Part shown: positions 24,444 to 33,824 of the stretch, piece by piece
Layout of the letters: every line of letters starts with the position of its first letter
Numbering within the stretch: the stretch's first letter is position 1
NCBI RefSeq assembly: GCF_963666145.1
Contig: NZ_OY762614.1
Span: 5,136,501-5,200,500, forward strand
Source: an uncultured Desulfobacter sp.
GTDB taxonomy: Bacteria; Desulfobacterota; Desulfobacteria; Desulfobacterales; Desulfobacteraceae
Direction of reading: 5' to 3'
DNA: 64,000 nucleotides
The notes under the pieces: model-generated
Databases searched by the model: none
What the model saw: the letters and a program-made list of their open reading frames with translations, nothing else
Told to the model about the DNA's origin: nothing
Translations under genes and position numbers: made by a program

Positions 24444-26018
24444 TTAATCCTGTTTAATTGGAAGTTTAATTATAAACGTAGTACCACTGCCTGGTTTAGA
24501 AATGACATCCATTTTGCCTTTATGATTTTTGGTGATGATAAAATAGGAAACAGAGAGTCCTAATCCCGTTCCTATACCAACCGGTTTCGTCGTAAAGAAC
24601 GGATCAAATACCTTTGAGCGGGTGTATTCATCCATGCCAGGTCCATTATCCTCGATTTCTATGCAGATCATGTCAGAATCGTCTGGTTTGTAAATTCTAA
24701 TGATAAATCTGGGGGATTTTGTTTTAGCCGTGTGCATGGCCTGGGCACCATTACGCAGAACGTTCAGCAGCACCTGCTGAATCCTTGCGCGTTCACAGGG
24801 CAGCATGGGTAATTTTTCATTATATTGTTTTATGATTTTAATGGATTTAAAATCATATTTTTGCTTAAGGTCATAGTCTGTGGTAGCAAGTTCCAGAATT
24901 TCATCCATAAGCGTGTTCAGATAGTGCAAAGAGATGTCGTCGGCCTCCGATTTTCTTGCAAAAACAAGCATGGAATTAACGATCTCAGCCGCGCGTGAGC
25001 CCGAGTTATGAATTGAATCAATCATACGAAAGATATTTCTCTTGTCCATGAAAGCCCTGACATCCGTCATTTTAATATTGAGTTCTTCGGCAACTTGTAA
25101 ATTTGCCGGCATATTTGTACTTTCAAGTCTGGACTTCATGACAATTGCACTTTGCATCATCCCTGCCAGGGGATTATTGATTTCATGGGCGATACCTGCT
25201 GCAAGGCCCCCTAAAGAAAGCATTTTTTCCGTTTCGGTCATCATTTCTTCCATTTGAACCCTTTCGGTTGCATCATCAATGCGGATCACAGCGCCCTCTA
25301 CGCCGTTGGTTACCAGCGGATAAATGGTTATGTCTTCATAAACAAGCCGTTCTTTTTCCTGCCTTGTGGAACGGGACTGGTGATAAACCTGCTGGGATTC
25401 AATGGCTTTTTGGACGTATTCCGTCCCATTTTTAAGTTGAGGAAATATCTTCCCAAGGTATTTACCTCTGGCAAGTTTCTTTGATATGTGGGTTACTTCC
25501 GAGGCACTACGATTCCAATGTGTGACCCGGGTTTTCTTATCTACGCCGATAAGAATGGAAGGCATGGAATCAATGATATTGGACAGGTAATTTCTCAAGC
25601 TCTGGATCTCTTCTGTTTTTTTTTCAAGCAGTATTCTTTGCTTATACAGTTCAATGAATACTTTTACCTTACTTGTAAGAATGACCGGTTCCAATGGTTT
25701 AAGAAGATAATCCACCGCACCCGATTCATACCCCTTAAACACATGATGCTCTTCTTTGTTGGCAGCTGTAACGAAAATAATAGGGATTGTCTTTGTCTTT
25801 TTAACGCTTCTTAACAGTTCAGCCGTCTCATATCCGTCCATGTCAGGCATTTGAACATCAAGAAGGATAAGCGCAAAGTCATGATTTAGTGTTTTGATCA
25901 ACGCTTCACGCCCGGAACCGGCCTTTACGATCTTAAGTTCCGGAGATTCAAGAAGGTTCTCCAGGGCCAAAAGGTTTTCAGGGCGGTCATCAACGGCCAG
26001 CACGGAAATCTTTTCCAT
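24444..26018 (-). CDS. Response regulator-PAS-histidine kinase protein
   Basis: 524 residues. A receiver domain occupies 1-120 with the phospho-acceptor Asp in ILLDVQMPDMDG and the conserved Lys in YLLKPLEP. A PAS-like segment covers about 145-255. The kinase part has H-box LAAGIAHEINNPLAG (HisKA near 270-360), N-box VLLNVLRNGAQAM, G1 DNGPGMD, F-box and G2 GTGLGLSV, all intact. No membrane segment, so it is cytosolic. It ends the operon after cheB and may pass phosphate from the large hybrid kinase to other regulators. Start at 26018 is ATG. Confidence 0.9.
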   Translation of the reverse strand: MEKISVLAVDDRPENLLALENLLESPELKIVKAGSGREALIKTLNHDFALILLDVQMPDMDGYETAELLRSVKKTKTIPIIFVTAANKEEHHVFKGYESGAVDYLLKPLEPVILTSKVKVFIELYKQRILLEKKTEEIQSLRNYLSNIIDSMPSILIGVDKKTRVTHWNRSASEVTHISKKLARGKYLGKIFPQLKNGTEYVQKAIESQQVYHQSRSTRQEKERLVYEDITIYPLVTNGVEGAVIRIDDATERVQMEEMMTETEKMLSLGGLAAGIAHEINNPLAGMMQSAIVMKSRLESTNMPANLQVAEELNIKMTDVRAFMDKRNIFRMIDSIHNSGSRAAEIVNSMLVFARKSEADDISLHYLNTLMDEILELATTDYDLKQKYDFKSIKIIKQYNEKLPMLPCERARIQQVLLNVLRNGAQAMHTAKTKSPRFIIRIYKPDDSDMICIEIEDNGPGMDEYTRSKVFDPFFTTKPVGIGTGLGLSVSYFIITKNHKGKMDVISKPGSGTTFIIKLPIKQD

Positions 26019-26029
26019 AAGTTTTCTTT

Positions 26030-26605
26030 TTAATTCAATCTGTTAACAAAATCTCCTATCCCATTCAAAGGAAGGATATGGTCTACCTGAACATGCTTGA
26101 TCACGGACATCGGCATGGTTTCTACCTCGGCCGTCTCAGGGTCCTGGACGATAATCAGTCCCCCAAGTTCTTTGATCCTGGCTGCACCATGTGTTCCGTC
26201 TTGGTTTGCCCCGGTCAGGATGATGCCGATGAGCCTGTCTGTGTAAGTGTCTGCTGCCGATTCAAACAGGACATCGATAGAAGGGCGTGAGTAATTCACC
26301 CGGGCTTCTGTTGACAGGGAAAGGGTTTTGTCGGGTTCCACCAATAGATGGTAGTTGACCGGTGCAAAATAGATTGTGCCGGACTCCACCGGCATTTTAT
26401 CTTCGACCTCTCTGACTGAATGTCGGCACAAACGATCAAAGTACCTGACCAGGAAATCATCAGAATCTGCACGTTGGTGCTGCACAATCATTACAGGAAG
26501 CGCCATCTCTTTGTCAAACCGAGGCAAAATCTCTGTGAGCGCGGTCAGTCCCCCGGCTGAAACGCCTATCACAATTGCTTCATATGACTGTTTCGATACT
26601 GCCAA
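26030..26605 (-). CDS. CheB-type protein-glutamate methylesterase, catalytic domain only
   Basis: 191 residues, TTG start at 26605 with AAAGGGA upstream. Catalytic triad regions are visible: Ser in GVSAGGLTAL, His in VQHQRAD and Asp in TGANQDGTHG. The N-terminal receiver domain of classical CheB is missing, so activity is not set by phosphorylation in the usual way. It removes methyl groups from chemoreceptor glutamates, or acts as a glutamine deamidase. The gene lies between cheR and the RR-HK gene, 12-18 bases apart, in one operon. Confidence 0.88.
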   Translation of the reverse strand: MAVSKQSYEAIVIGVSAGGLTALTEILPRFDKEMALPVMIVQHQRADSDDFLVRYFDRLCRHSVREVEDKMPVESGTIYFAPVNYHLLVEPDKTLSLSTEARVNYSRPSIDVLFESAADTYTDRLIGIILTGANQDGTHGAARIKELGGLIIVQDPETAEVETMPMSVIKHVQVDHILPLNGIGDFVNRLN

Positions 26606-26623
26606 TTATATTGTCCCTTTCGA

Positions 26624-27460
26624 TTAACGCCGCTTACGATATATCTTTTCCTGGTCACAGACGATTTCAAAGGCATCTGATAATTCGGAAAATTTGATGC
26701 TTTCCTTTGTGCCCAGGCAGAGGAATCCGCCCGGACACAGGCTGTCATAAAATAACTTGAGAACTCTATCCTGAAGGTCTTTATTAAAATAAATCATCAC
26801 GTTACGACAGAAAATCAGATTCATTTCACCAAACACTCCATCTGTCACCAGATTATGAGATGAAAAAAGGATTTTATCCCTTAATCCACGCTTTATAACC
26901 GCATGGCTATAGTCTGCCGCATAATAGTCTGAAAAATCTTTTTTCCCACCCGATTTCTGATAATTATTTATATATACCCGCATCGCATCCATCGGGTATA
27001 TACCGTCTTTGGCCTGGGATAAAATTAATTCATTAAAATCGGTTGCATACAGCTGGGCTCTTTTTTTTATACCTTCCTCTTCAAGAAGAATGGCCATTGA
27101 ATAGACTTCCTGCCCGGTTGAACACCCTGCATGCCAGACCTTAATGTATGGATAGGTTTTCAAAACGGGAATAACGGTCTCCCTGATTTTTTTATAGACC
27201 CACGGGTCTCGGAACATCTCTGTCACATTGATCGACAAATCAAGCAAAAGCAAATTAAAAAAAGATTCATCGTAAATTAAACGATGCTGCATTTGTGAAA
27301 AATTGTTCATTTCGCTCAAGTTCAGACGATTTCCAAGCCTGCGTTTTAAATGTGCAAAAGAATAATTTCTAAAATCATAGCCATATTTCAGGCTGATTGC
27401 CTCGAGCAGCAACTTAATTTCTATCTGCTCATTTTTAATATTTTCCCTGGCACTGATCAT
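26624..27460 (-). CDS. CheR-type chemoreceptor methyltransferase
   Basis: 278 residues. The N-terminal helical CheR_N (FRNYSFAHLKRRLGNRLN) is followed by the SAM-binding domain: VWHAGCSTGQEVYSMAI, YATDFNELIL, and the CheR signature MNLIFCRNVMIYFN. It would methylate glutamates of a chemoreceptor or a similar sensor using SAM. The ATG overlaps the stop of the hybrid kinase by one base (TAATG). No methyl-accepting protein is present in this window. Confidence 0.92.
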   Translation of the reverse strand: MISARENIKNEQIEIKLLLEAISLKYGYDFRNYSFAHLKRRLGNRLNLSEMNNFSQMQHRLIYDESFFNLLLLDLSINVTEMFRDPWVYKKIRETVIPVLKTYPYIKVWHAGCSTGQEVYSMAILLEEEGIKKRAQLYATDFNELILSQAKDGIYPMDAMRVYINNYQKSGGKKDFSDYYAADYSHAVIKRGLRDKILFSSHNLVTDGVFGEMNLIFCRNVMIYFNKDLQDRVLKLFYDSLCPGGFLCLGTKESIKFSELSDAFEIVCDQEKIYRKRR

Positions 27461-30400
27461 TAATATAACCAGACTCTGAGCATAGCAACCAATTTATCGG
27501 TGTCAACGGGTTTTGCCAGATAATCATTGGCGCCGGCATCAAGACATTTATTCCGGTCGCCTTTCATGGCCTTGGCGGTCAGTGCAATAATGGGCAGTTT
27601 TTTATTCCTGACATCTTTGCGGATTCTTTGTATTGCTTCATAACCATCCATATTCGGCATCATGATATCCATCAGAACAACGTCAATCTCTTTATGTTTT
27701 TCTACCTTTTCAATGGCTTCCACACCGTCCCGGGCAACAATAACCGTCATGCCTTTTTCTTCGAGAATACTTGAAAGCGCAAAAACATTTCTTATATCGT
27801 CATCCGCAACCAGGACTGTTTTTTCACCCAGGACGGTTTCCTTGGCATGTACCATTTTTAATATTTTCTGTTTATCCTTGGGCAGATTTGACTCAACACG
27901 GTGCAGGAACAAAGCAGATTCTTCCAGGAGCCGCTCAGGAGATTTGGCGCCCTTTATAATGATGCTCTCCGTATACTGGCGAAGCTGTTTATCCTCTTTT
28001 TCCGACAATTCCCTGCCGGTGTAGACGATAACCGGAATCCTGGATAACAATTGATTTTTATCTATTTTTTCAAGCAACTCAAATCCGGACATATCTTCCA
28101 GGCCAAGGTCCAGGATCATGCAGTCGAACAGCTCTTCTGAAAGCTTTTGATACGCTTCATTGCCGGTTGATACAATCGTCGTAACAACATCCCCGTTGCC
28201 GATTAACTCCTTCATGCTTTGGCTTTGGATGGGATCATCCTCTACGATTAAAAGATTCTTAATGGGTTTGGCAATAATATTTTCAATATTTGCAAAGGTT
28301 TCATCAACTTTTGCCATGCTGATCGGTTTGGATAAAAATCCGATAGCGCCCATGCGCAGCGCATCCATCGTCCCTTCGCCTGCGGACATAAAATGAACCG
28401 GAATATGACTCAGGCTGGAATTATTTTTCAGTCGCTCCATAACCGTCCAGCCGTCGATACCGGGCAGACCGATATCCAGAATAATGGCACTGGGCAGATA
28501 ATATTCGGCAAAATAAAGTCCGGTTTCCCCATTTTCAGCCACGATGCATTTGAACCCACGTTCTCTTGAAAAATCCCGCATCAGTTTGGCTGATTTATAG
28601 TCGTCTTCAATCACCAGAAGCACCTTATCTCCGGGATTTAATGTTTCTCTGTCATCACTGATAAAGTCACCCTTGAGCGATACACCGTCCGGCAGGCCCG
28701 ATTTTTTTGAAGCGTTTTCCAATACCGATCTTTGTCTCGGCATCTTTGAATGTGGCACTCTATTGTCTGCGGTTTGGGCTTCCGGCGGCTGGTTCTCATG
28801 GTTTTCAGGAATGACGACAGTAAAGGTGCTGCCCTGATCCACACTGCTTTCAAGATGGATAAACCCACCGAGCAGTTTGGCAAGTTCTCTTGAAATCGAC
28901 AAACCCAGACCGGTTCCGCCGTACTTTCGGTTCGTGCTGCCGTCTGCCTGCTGGAACGCCTCAAAAATGACGGCCTGTTTGTCTTCCGGGATTCCGATGC
29001 CGTCATCCCTGACAGCAAACGCAATCGATGTATCCACCTTCAGACCCGAACCCATAACGATATCCACACCCGGTCGGGATATCGTAAGGTCAACGGCTCC
29101 CTCTTTTGTAAATTTAAAGGCGTTTGTCAGCAAATTCCTTAAAATCTGCTGGAGGCGGAGATGGTCCGTTTGAATGGTACCTGGTGCCGCCGGATCAACA
29201 CTGATATTGAAATCGACCTGTTTTTGTTCAGAAATATCCTTAAAGATCCGGTTCAAATCCTTGACTACATTCTTAACCTCAACATCTGTTGTCGTGATTT
29301 CGACCCTGCCGGATTCAATTCTTGACAGATCAAGAATTTCATTAATCAGGTTCAACAGGTCTTTTCCTGATGAATAAATGGTTGAAGCAGATTGAATCTG
29401 CTTTTCCGTCAGGTTTTCATCTTTGTTTTTTGACAGCACCTGGGAAAGGATAAGGATACTGTTCAGCGGGGTTCTTAATTCATGGGACATATTGGCAAGG
29501 AATTCCGATTTATATTTACTGGCAATTTCAACTTCCTTTGCCTTGTTTTTAATAATGACCTGGGCATTCTCTAAGTCTTCATTTCTCAGACGCATCTCTC
29601 CCTGCTGCTTTTCCAGGGTCTTTGCATGGGTTTCCAACTCTTCATTGGTGACGCGAAGTTCTTCCTGCTGGGCTTGAAGTTCAGCTTCTGATTCTTTTAG
29701 CTTATTGGCCTGCTCTGCCAGCTCTTCATTGGTGACGCGAAGTTCTTCCTGCTGGGCCTGCAGTTCTGCTTCCGATGCCTTAAGTTTTCGGGTTTGTGCT
29801 TCCAGTGTTTGATTTTTTAGTTCCAGTTCCGCCTGTTGCTCTTGGGCTTGTTTATATAATTCTTTGATCGTCTGCTGGGATCTTACGGTATTCATGCGGA
29901 TCGCCGTATTATCCGTATTTTGTCGGATGAAATCAAGTTGCAGGGGGGTAAACCGATTGACAGCCCCCACCAGGAATACCCCTAAAAGATTTTCTTGATA
30001 AAGCAGCGGGACAATTAAATAATTGAGAGCCAGTCGTTCTCCTGCGCCGTAGTTGATCCTGGGCGCATCGTCTTCCACATCCGTAAAATGGATCATTTCT
30101 CTTTCTGCAGCGGCCTGGCCGACCATTCCCTCACCGATTTTAATATGGTTAAAATTCCCTTTTCGATCTGTAAATGCGTAGCTGCCGATCAGCTTTAAAT
30201 CCTTTCCGTTGCACTGATACACCGCCCCAATCTGGGCGTTAAGGTGTTTGACGATAAAAGAGATAAATTGCTGTGCCAGTGAGTGATCGTCATGTTCGCC
30301 GCGCAAGGCATCATGCAACCCTTCTTTTCCGTTTTTCATCCAGTCGATTTCGTAAAGATCTCTCGCCATTCGATTCAACGCATGAGCCAGTTGTCCAAGC

Positions 30401-31536
30401 TCATCTTTTTGATCCAATTCGATTTGCTTTTCAAAATTGCCTTCTGAAATGGCCTGTGCAAATTCCATGTCCTCAATGATCGGCCTTGTAAATTTTCTTG
30501 CCATAATGAATGCTGCAACACCAATCAAAACAATTAAACCTAAGGAAATGCCCAGCCCCTTTATGATAATGGCTCGAACCGGGGCTTCGACTTCAAATTT
30601 ATCAATTTTAGAGATGAGATACCATTCGACGCCGTTAACATCCAGAAGGTTGTAAGCCACGAGAACTGTTTTTCCTGCACTGTCGATATATGTACCGTGG
30701 TTTCCCTTGACGCCATACTTAACCGCATCTTCCCAGTAATTCAAATTTTCCAGAACAGCACCGGTAACATATTTGCCGTCTCCCATGGTTCGAAGATCGG
30801 TCCTGAGCTCAAACCGATTGTTTCTTTTGCTCCAGCCGACGATATAAGATTCACCGGTCTGCCCCATTCCTTTTCTTGATTCAATGATATTTGTTAAAAA
30901 GGAGGGCGGCAATTGAACAACAATCACTGCAATTAATTTTTTTTGTGAATCAAAAACAGGTTCACCGTAAAAAGCACTCTGGATTCCCCCTGATGGTTCA
31001 TAGGGTGCGAAATCCTCAACACCCCATTTTTGGGATTCGACAACTTTCTGAAATACTTTTGCAAGCCCGGACTGTTTGAACTCACCACTTGATACGTTAG
31101 CAGTCTTGTGGGTTTTGCCTTCGGTGCTCAGCAATACGTTGTCGCTTTGTGCGTCGACTACGATAAGATCTTTGTAACCGCTCATTGTACTATATTTCTT
31201 AAAATACTGGATATAAGCGTTTGTTTGTTGTTCCGAATCCACATGCGGCCCGGCACTGAACTTTCCTTGATCTAAAATCAGGTCATTAATAAATTTAATG
31301 GTTTGGGGGTTTTTAGCGATCATCCGAATGGATGTGTATTGATCTTTAAACGTATTTTGGAGTTCACTTCTTCTGAGTTCCTGCACAGTGATCAACTGAT
31401 TGAACGATTTATCCATCAGGGCATCTATTGCCATTCGACTACTGAAAAAGCCTGCGATACACAGTGGAATAATCCCGGTAAAAATGAACAAAGAGACCAA
31501 TTTCGGACCGATATTGATGTCGCTTAATTTCAGCAT
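27460..31536 (-). CDS. Large hybrid histidine kinase (Cache-HAMP-GAF-HK-three receivers)
   Basis: 1,358 residues. One membrane segment lies at about 13-33, followed by a Cache-like periplasmic sensor to about 318. The second membrane helix lies at about 325-345 and HAMP at 345-398. A GAF-like domain spans about 410-550, and a coiled coil with two near-copies of ELQAQQEELRVTNEE spans 560-660. The HisKA H-box FLANMSHELRTPLN (His near 685) and HATPase (DDGIGIP, GTGLGLSI) follow. Three receivers come next: Asp in IILDIGLPGIDG, MILDLGLEDMSG and VLMDIMMPNMDG. It heads the operon with cheR and cheB, so it likely signals through methylation or a phosphorelay. Confidence 0.92.
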   Translation of the reverse strand: MLKLSDINIGPKLVSLFIFTGIIPLCIAGFFSSRMAIDALMDKSFNQLITVQELRRSELQNTFKDQYTSIRMIAKNPQTIKFINDLILDQGKFSAGPHVDSEQQTNAYIQYFKKYSTMSGYKDLIVVDAQSDNVLLSTEGKTHKTANVSSGEFKQSGLAKVFQKVVESQKWGVEDFAPYEPSGGIQSAFYGEPVFDSQKKLIAVIVVQLPPSFLTNIIESRKGMGQTGESYIVGWSKRNNRFELRTDLRTMGDGKYVTGAVLENLNYWEDAVKYGVKGNHGTYIDSAGKTVLVAYNLLDVNGVEWYLISKIDKFEVEAPVRAIIIKGLGISLGLIVLIGVAAFIMARKFTRPIIEDMEFAQAISEGNFEKQIELDQKDELGQLAHALNRMARDLYEIDWMKNGKEGLHDALRGEHDDHSLAQQFISFIVKHLNAQIGAVYQCNGKDLKLIGSYAFTDRKGNFNHIKIGEGMVGQAAAEREMIHFTDVEDDAPRINYGAGERLALNYLIVPLLYQENLLGVFLVGAVNRFTPLQLDFIRQNTDNTAIRMNTVRSQQTIKELYKQAQEQQAELELKNQTLEAQTRKLKASEAELQAQQEELRVTNEELAEQANKLKESEAELQAQQEELRVTNEELETHAKTLEKQQGEMRLRNEDLENAQVIIKNKAKEVEIASKYKSEFLANMSHELRTPLNSILILSQVLSKNKDENLTEKQIQSASTIYSSGKDLLNLINEILDLSRIESGRVEITTTDVEVKNVVKDLNRIFKDISEQKQVDFNISVDPAAPGTIQTDHLRLQQILRNLLTNAFKFTKEGAVDLTISRPGVDIVMGSGLKVDTSIAFAVRDDGIGIPEDKQAVIFEAFQQADGSTNRKYGGTGLGLSISRELAKLLGGFIHLESSVDQGSTFTVVIPENHENQPPEAQTADNRVPHSKMPRQRSVLENASKKSGLPDGVSLKGDFISDDRETLNPGDKVLLVIEDDYKSAKLMRDFSRERGFKCIVAENGETGLYFAEYYLPSAIILDIGLPGIDGWTVMERLKNNSSLSHIPVHFMSAGEGTMDALRMGAIGFLSKPISMAKVDETFANIENIIAKPIKNLLIVEDDPIQSQSMKELIGNGDVVTTIVSTGNEAYQKLSEELFDCMILDLGLEDMSGFELLEKIDKNQLLSRIPVIVYTGRELSEKEDKQLRQYTESIIIKGAKSPERLLEESALFLHRVESNLPKDKQKILKMVHAKETVLGEKTVLVADDDIRNVFALSSILEEKGMTVIVARDGVEAIEKVEKHKEIDVVLMDIMMPNMDGYEAIQRIRKDVRNKKLPIIALTAKAMKGDRNKCLDAGANDYLAKPVDTDKLVAMLRVWLY

Positions 31537-31905
31537 ATAACTTCCTCAAGTTTACAGATAAACAGACAGGATGTTGATTTTTGCAAAACAAGGTATATCA
31601 AAAGTTGAACAGATGCTCAAGGGCTTGAAATATAGTTCTAATCCGGAGGCATGCACCGCTTACCATGAGGATCTCACCATTTTCCCTGTTCCGCCAGTCA
31701 GCAATTCTAAATTTGGCCCAAATGAGTCTGAAATATCATAAAATCATGATTTCGGCTAACGTGATTTCAACAGGTTACGGTATCCTTGAGTCGATTAAAA
31801 TCCATATTGAGAATTGCTGTCCGCCAGTTTAATGGATGGGTTTTTCGTTGTTGCCGTGATATAGTCCTTTAATCTTTAACCCCATCTTAGCCGTAGAAGG
31901 AACTC
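31537..31905. other. Intergenic region holding MITE copy 2 and divergent promoters
   Basis: The stretch lies between the hybrid kinase (leftward) and a CBM9-like gene (rightward). Apart from the 121-bp element at 31699-31819, no other repeats are seen. The element sits about 85 bases before the CBM9-like start. Confidence 0.5.
31699..31819. mobile_element. 121-bp MITE, copy 2
   Basis: Same 121-bp length and ends as copy 1, differing around position 31731 (GTCTGAAAT against GTCTTAAAT). Its own distinct 9-bp duplication, TCCGCCAGT (31690-31698 and 31820-31828), proves a separate insertion. The parent element, sharing CAGCAATTCT ends, is not in this window. Confidence 0.92.
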
Positions 31906-32565
31906 ATGCGCTATTATGTCTTCAGACAGGATCAACTCCGGGTAGATGCTTCATTATGGCAGAAAACCCCATGGCGTGAAATTTCAAGCCAGAAACTGAC
32001 CTGCCATATGGGAGAATCTCCCCTCCATTTCCCGGACACCCGGGTCAAATTGGCTTATGACGATCATGCGATCCACCTGATGTTTCGTGTCCAAGACAGG
32101 TATGTTCGGGCTCTGGCTCAAACCGACCAGGATAGGGTATACCAGGACAGTTGTGTCGAGTTTTTTTTCACTCCAGGGCTGGATCCGGAACAGGGGTACT
32201 TCAATCTTGAGATGAACTGCGGGGGCACCATCCTGTTTCACTTCCAGACCTTGCCCAGACAAAACCCCGTTCAAATTCCGCTATCTGACTGTGCTCGGAT
32301 ACTTCGGGACGCCTCCCTGCCAAAGGTGGTGAACCCTGAAATTCAGGAACCGGTGCTTTGGTTTCTGAGCGTGAGTATCCCTTTTGACCTGCTTTCCCTT
32401 TACACAACCGTAATCCACCCTGAACAGGGCAAAACCTGGCAGGCAAACTTTTACAAATGTGCAGACAAAACCTCCCACCCTCATTGGCTGACCTGGGCAC
32501 CGGTGGACCTGCCGGCTCCGGACTTTCACCAGCCCAATGCCTTTGGGCGTCTCTGCTTCCTGTGA
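31906..32565 (+). CDS. Carbohydrate-binding family 9-like protein
   Basis: 219 residues. The sequence shows the CBM9-like pattern: TRVKLAYDDHAIHLMFRVQD, then YQDSCVEFFFTPG, then YFNLEMNCGG, then WFLSVSIPFDLLS and a C-terminal WLTWAPV-HQPNAFGRLCF. These lectin-like modules in stand-alone form are probably sugar-binding or of unknown role; no enzyme motif is seen. There is no signal peptide, so it acts in the cytosol unless exported otherwise. A MITE lies 86 bases upstream and may affect its promoter. Confidence 0.78.
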   Translation: MRYYVFRQDQLRVDASLWQKTPWREISSQKLTCHMGESPLHFPDTRVKLAYDDHAIHLMFRVQDRYVRALAQTDQDRVYQDSCVEFFFTPGLDPEQGYFNLEMNCGGTILFHFQTLPRQNPVQIPLSDCARILRDASLPKVVNPEIQEPVLWFLSVSIPFDLLSLYTTVIHPEQGKTWQANFYKCADKTSHPHWLTWAPVDLPAPDFHQPNAFGRLCFL

Positions 32566-32660
32566 AATAAAATAATGATGATCTGAAAAGTGAAAATCTG
32601 CTTTGAATATGACGTGTGGTATAATGTGCTGTGGGAATGATTAAAAATATAATTGAAAAC

Positions 32661-33809
32661 TTAAGAGATCATTTGAAATCTTCGATCGAGTTTTATCTGG
32701 CGTAGCCTGTAAATGCGCAAGATGTCCCTGCCTATGGCATCCATGGTGTGGTGTTTTTCAACGCTCGTCCGGGCTGTCCGGATCAATGTCAGAAGATCCG
32801 GAGGGGTATTCAGGACCCAGTTGATGATCGTCGGTAAGGATTCAGATTGTTTCGGGTTAAAGACCTTGCCTGTTTTGTTATCAATGAGAATCTCTCTGAT
32901 ACCGGGAGCATCCGGGCCGATCACCGGACAAAAGCAGGCCATGGCCATTGTCACCTCCAAGGGCACTCCCTGGTAAAAGTTTTGATGGTCTGGAAGATAG
33001 ATACAGCAGTCCAGTGCCTGATAGCAGGCCTCATTATCCTCTGTCTGCTGAAGCATATGCACCCGGGCAGAGAACTTTTCATCCAGAGTCTCCCGGGTGT
33101 CGGGAGTGCCTAAGATCACTATGTGATGAGATGGAAAGTGCTGGTCAAGCTGTTCTGCTAATGTGCGCAGCAGTTGTTTATTTGGCGTGTCTGTTGTGCC
33201 GAAAACACCAATGAAGCGGGTATCTGGTACCACTCCCAACGTGTTCGACAGCGCCTGTCTGCCTGCTGCCCGCTTGCTTCTGTCAATGTAAATGTCACTA
33301 TCAGGCATGATAATGCCGTCGGGAAAAGAAAATATCTGCATGTCCGACAGAGAAAAGGTCTGTCTCAGATGGGTTTTGCTCTCTTTTGAGGTTGTAAAAA
33401 TATAGTGGGGCCGGGTTTTATATGTTTTTTTATTGGACCAGGTATGTTTAACTCGTTTCCCATTGTGGCGGGACATGATTCTGCAGGGAACATCCGTTGC
33501 CTGGGCGGCTTTTAAGGCCAGTTTTGCGTCGCATTTGCCGTGGGCGTTGACCACAAACGGCTGTTCTCCGGTAAATATTTCTTTGAGTCTGCCATATTCA
33601 CCGATGCCGGCCAGTGCTTTGAAGGACATGGGGTAGACCATCAAGCCATCCTTTTTGGCTTTTTTAAATAATGGACTATCCCCAGGTGCGACAATAACGA
33701 CCTGATGACCATGTTTTTTCATCCACAATGATTCGCACAAAATGCGTTTTTCCCTGTTGCCCCACAGGGTCCGGCTTGACGTATGGATGATTTTATAAAA
33801 ATTATTCAT
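32661..33809 (-). CDS. Glycosyltransferase family 4-like protein (lipopolysaccharide)
   Basis: 382 residues, GT-B fold. An N-terminal domain carries VNAHGKCDAKLALKAAQ and SRHNGKRV. A C-terminal domain starts at FIGVFGTTDTPNKQLL and holds the nucleotide-sugar site region around EVTMAMACFCPVIGPDAPGIREIL, which has the GT4 E-x7-E flavour. Acceptor and donor cannot be told from sequence. It ends a run of genes for Kdo8N synthesis and activation (kdnA, kdnB, kdsB) on the same strand, 15 bases after kdsB, which suggests transfer in the lipopolysaccharide core. Confidence 0.82.
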   Translation of the reverse strand: MNNFYKIIHTSSRTLWGNREKRILCESLWMKKHGHQVVIVAPGDSPLFKKAKKDGLMVYPMSFKALAGIGEYGRLKEIFTGEQPFVVNAHGKCDAKLALKAAQATDVPCRIMSRHNGKRVKHTWSNKKTYKTRPHYIFTTSKESKTHLRQTFSLSDMQIFSFPDGIIMPDSDIYIDRSKRAAGRQALSNTLGVVPDTRFIGVFGTTDTPNKQLLRTLAEQLDQHFPSHHIVILGTPDTRETLDEKFSARVHMLQQTEDNEACYQALDCCIYLPDHQNFYQGVPLEVTMAMACFCPVIGPDAPGIREILIDNKTGKVFNPKQSESLPTIINWVLNTPPDLLTLIRTARTSVEKHHTMDAIGRDILRIYRLRQIKLDRRFQMIS

Positions 33810-33824
33810 GGATGATCAGCAATA

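Noticed and set aside
22383..31828. That the MITEs are mobilised by the IS at 22383
   Set aside because: Both give 9-bp duplications and start CAG, but inner end bases differ (CAGTGGTGTC against CAGCAATTCT), so shared transposase is not supported.
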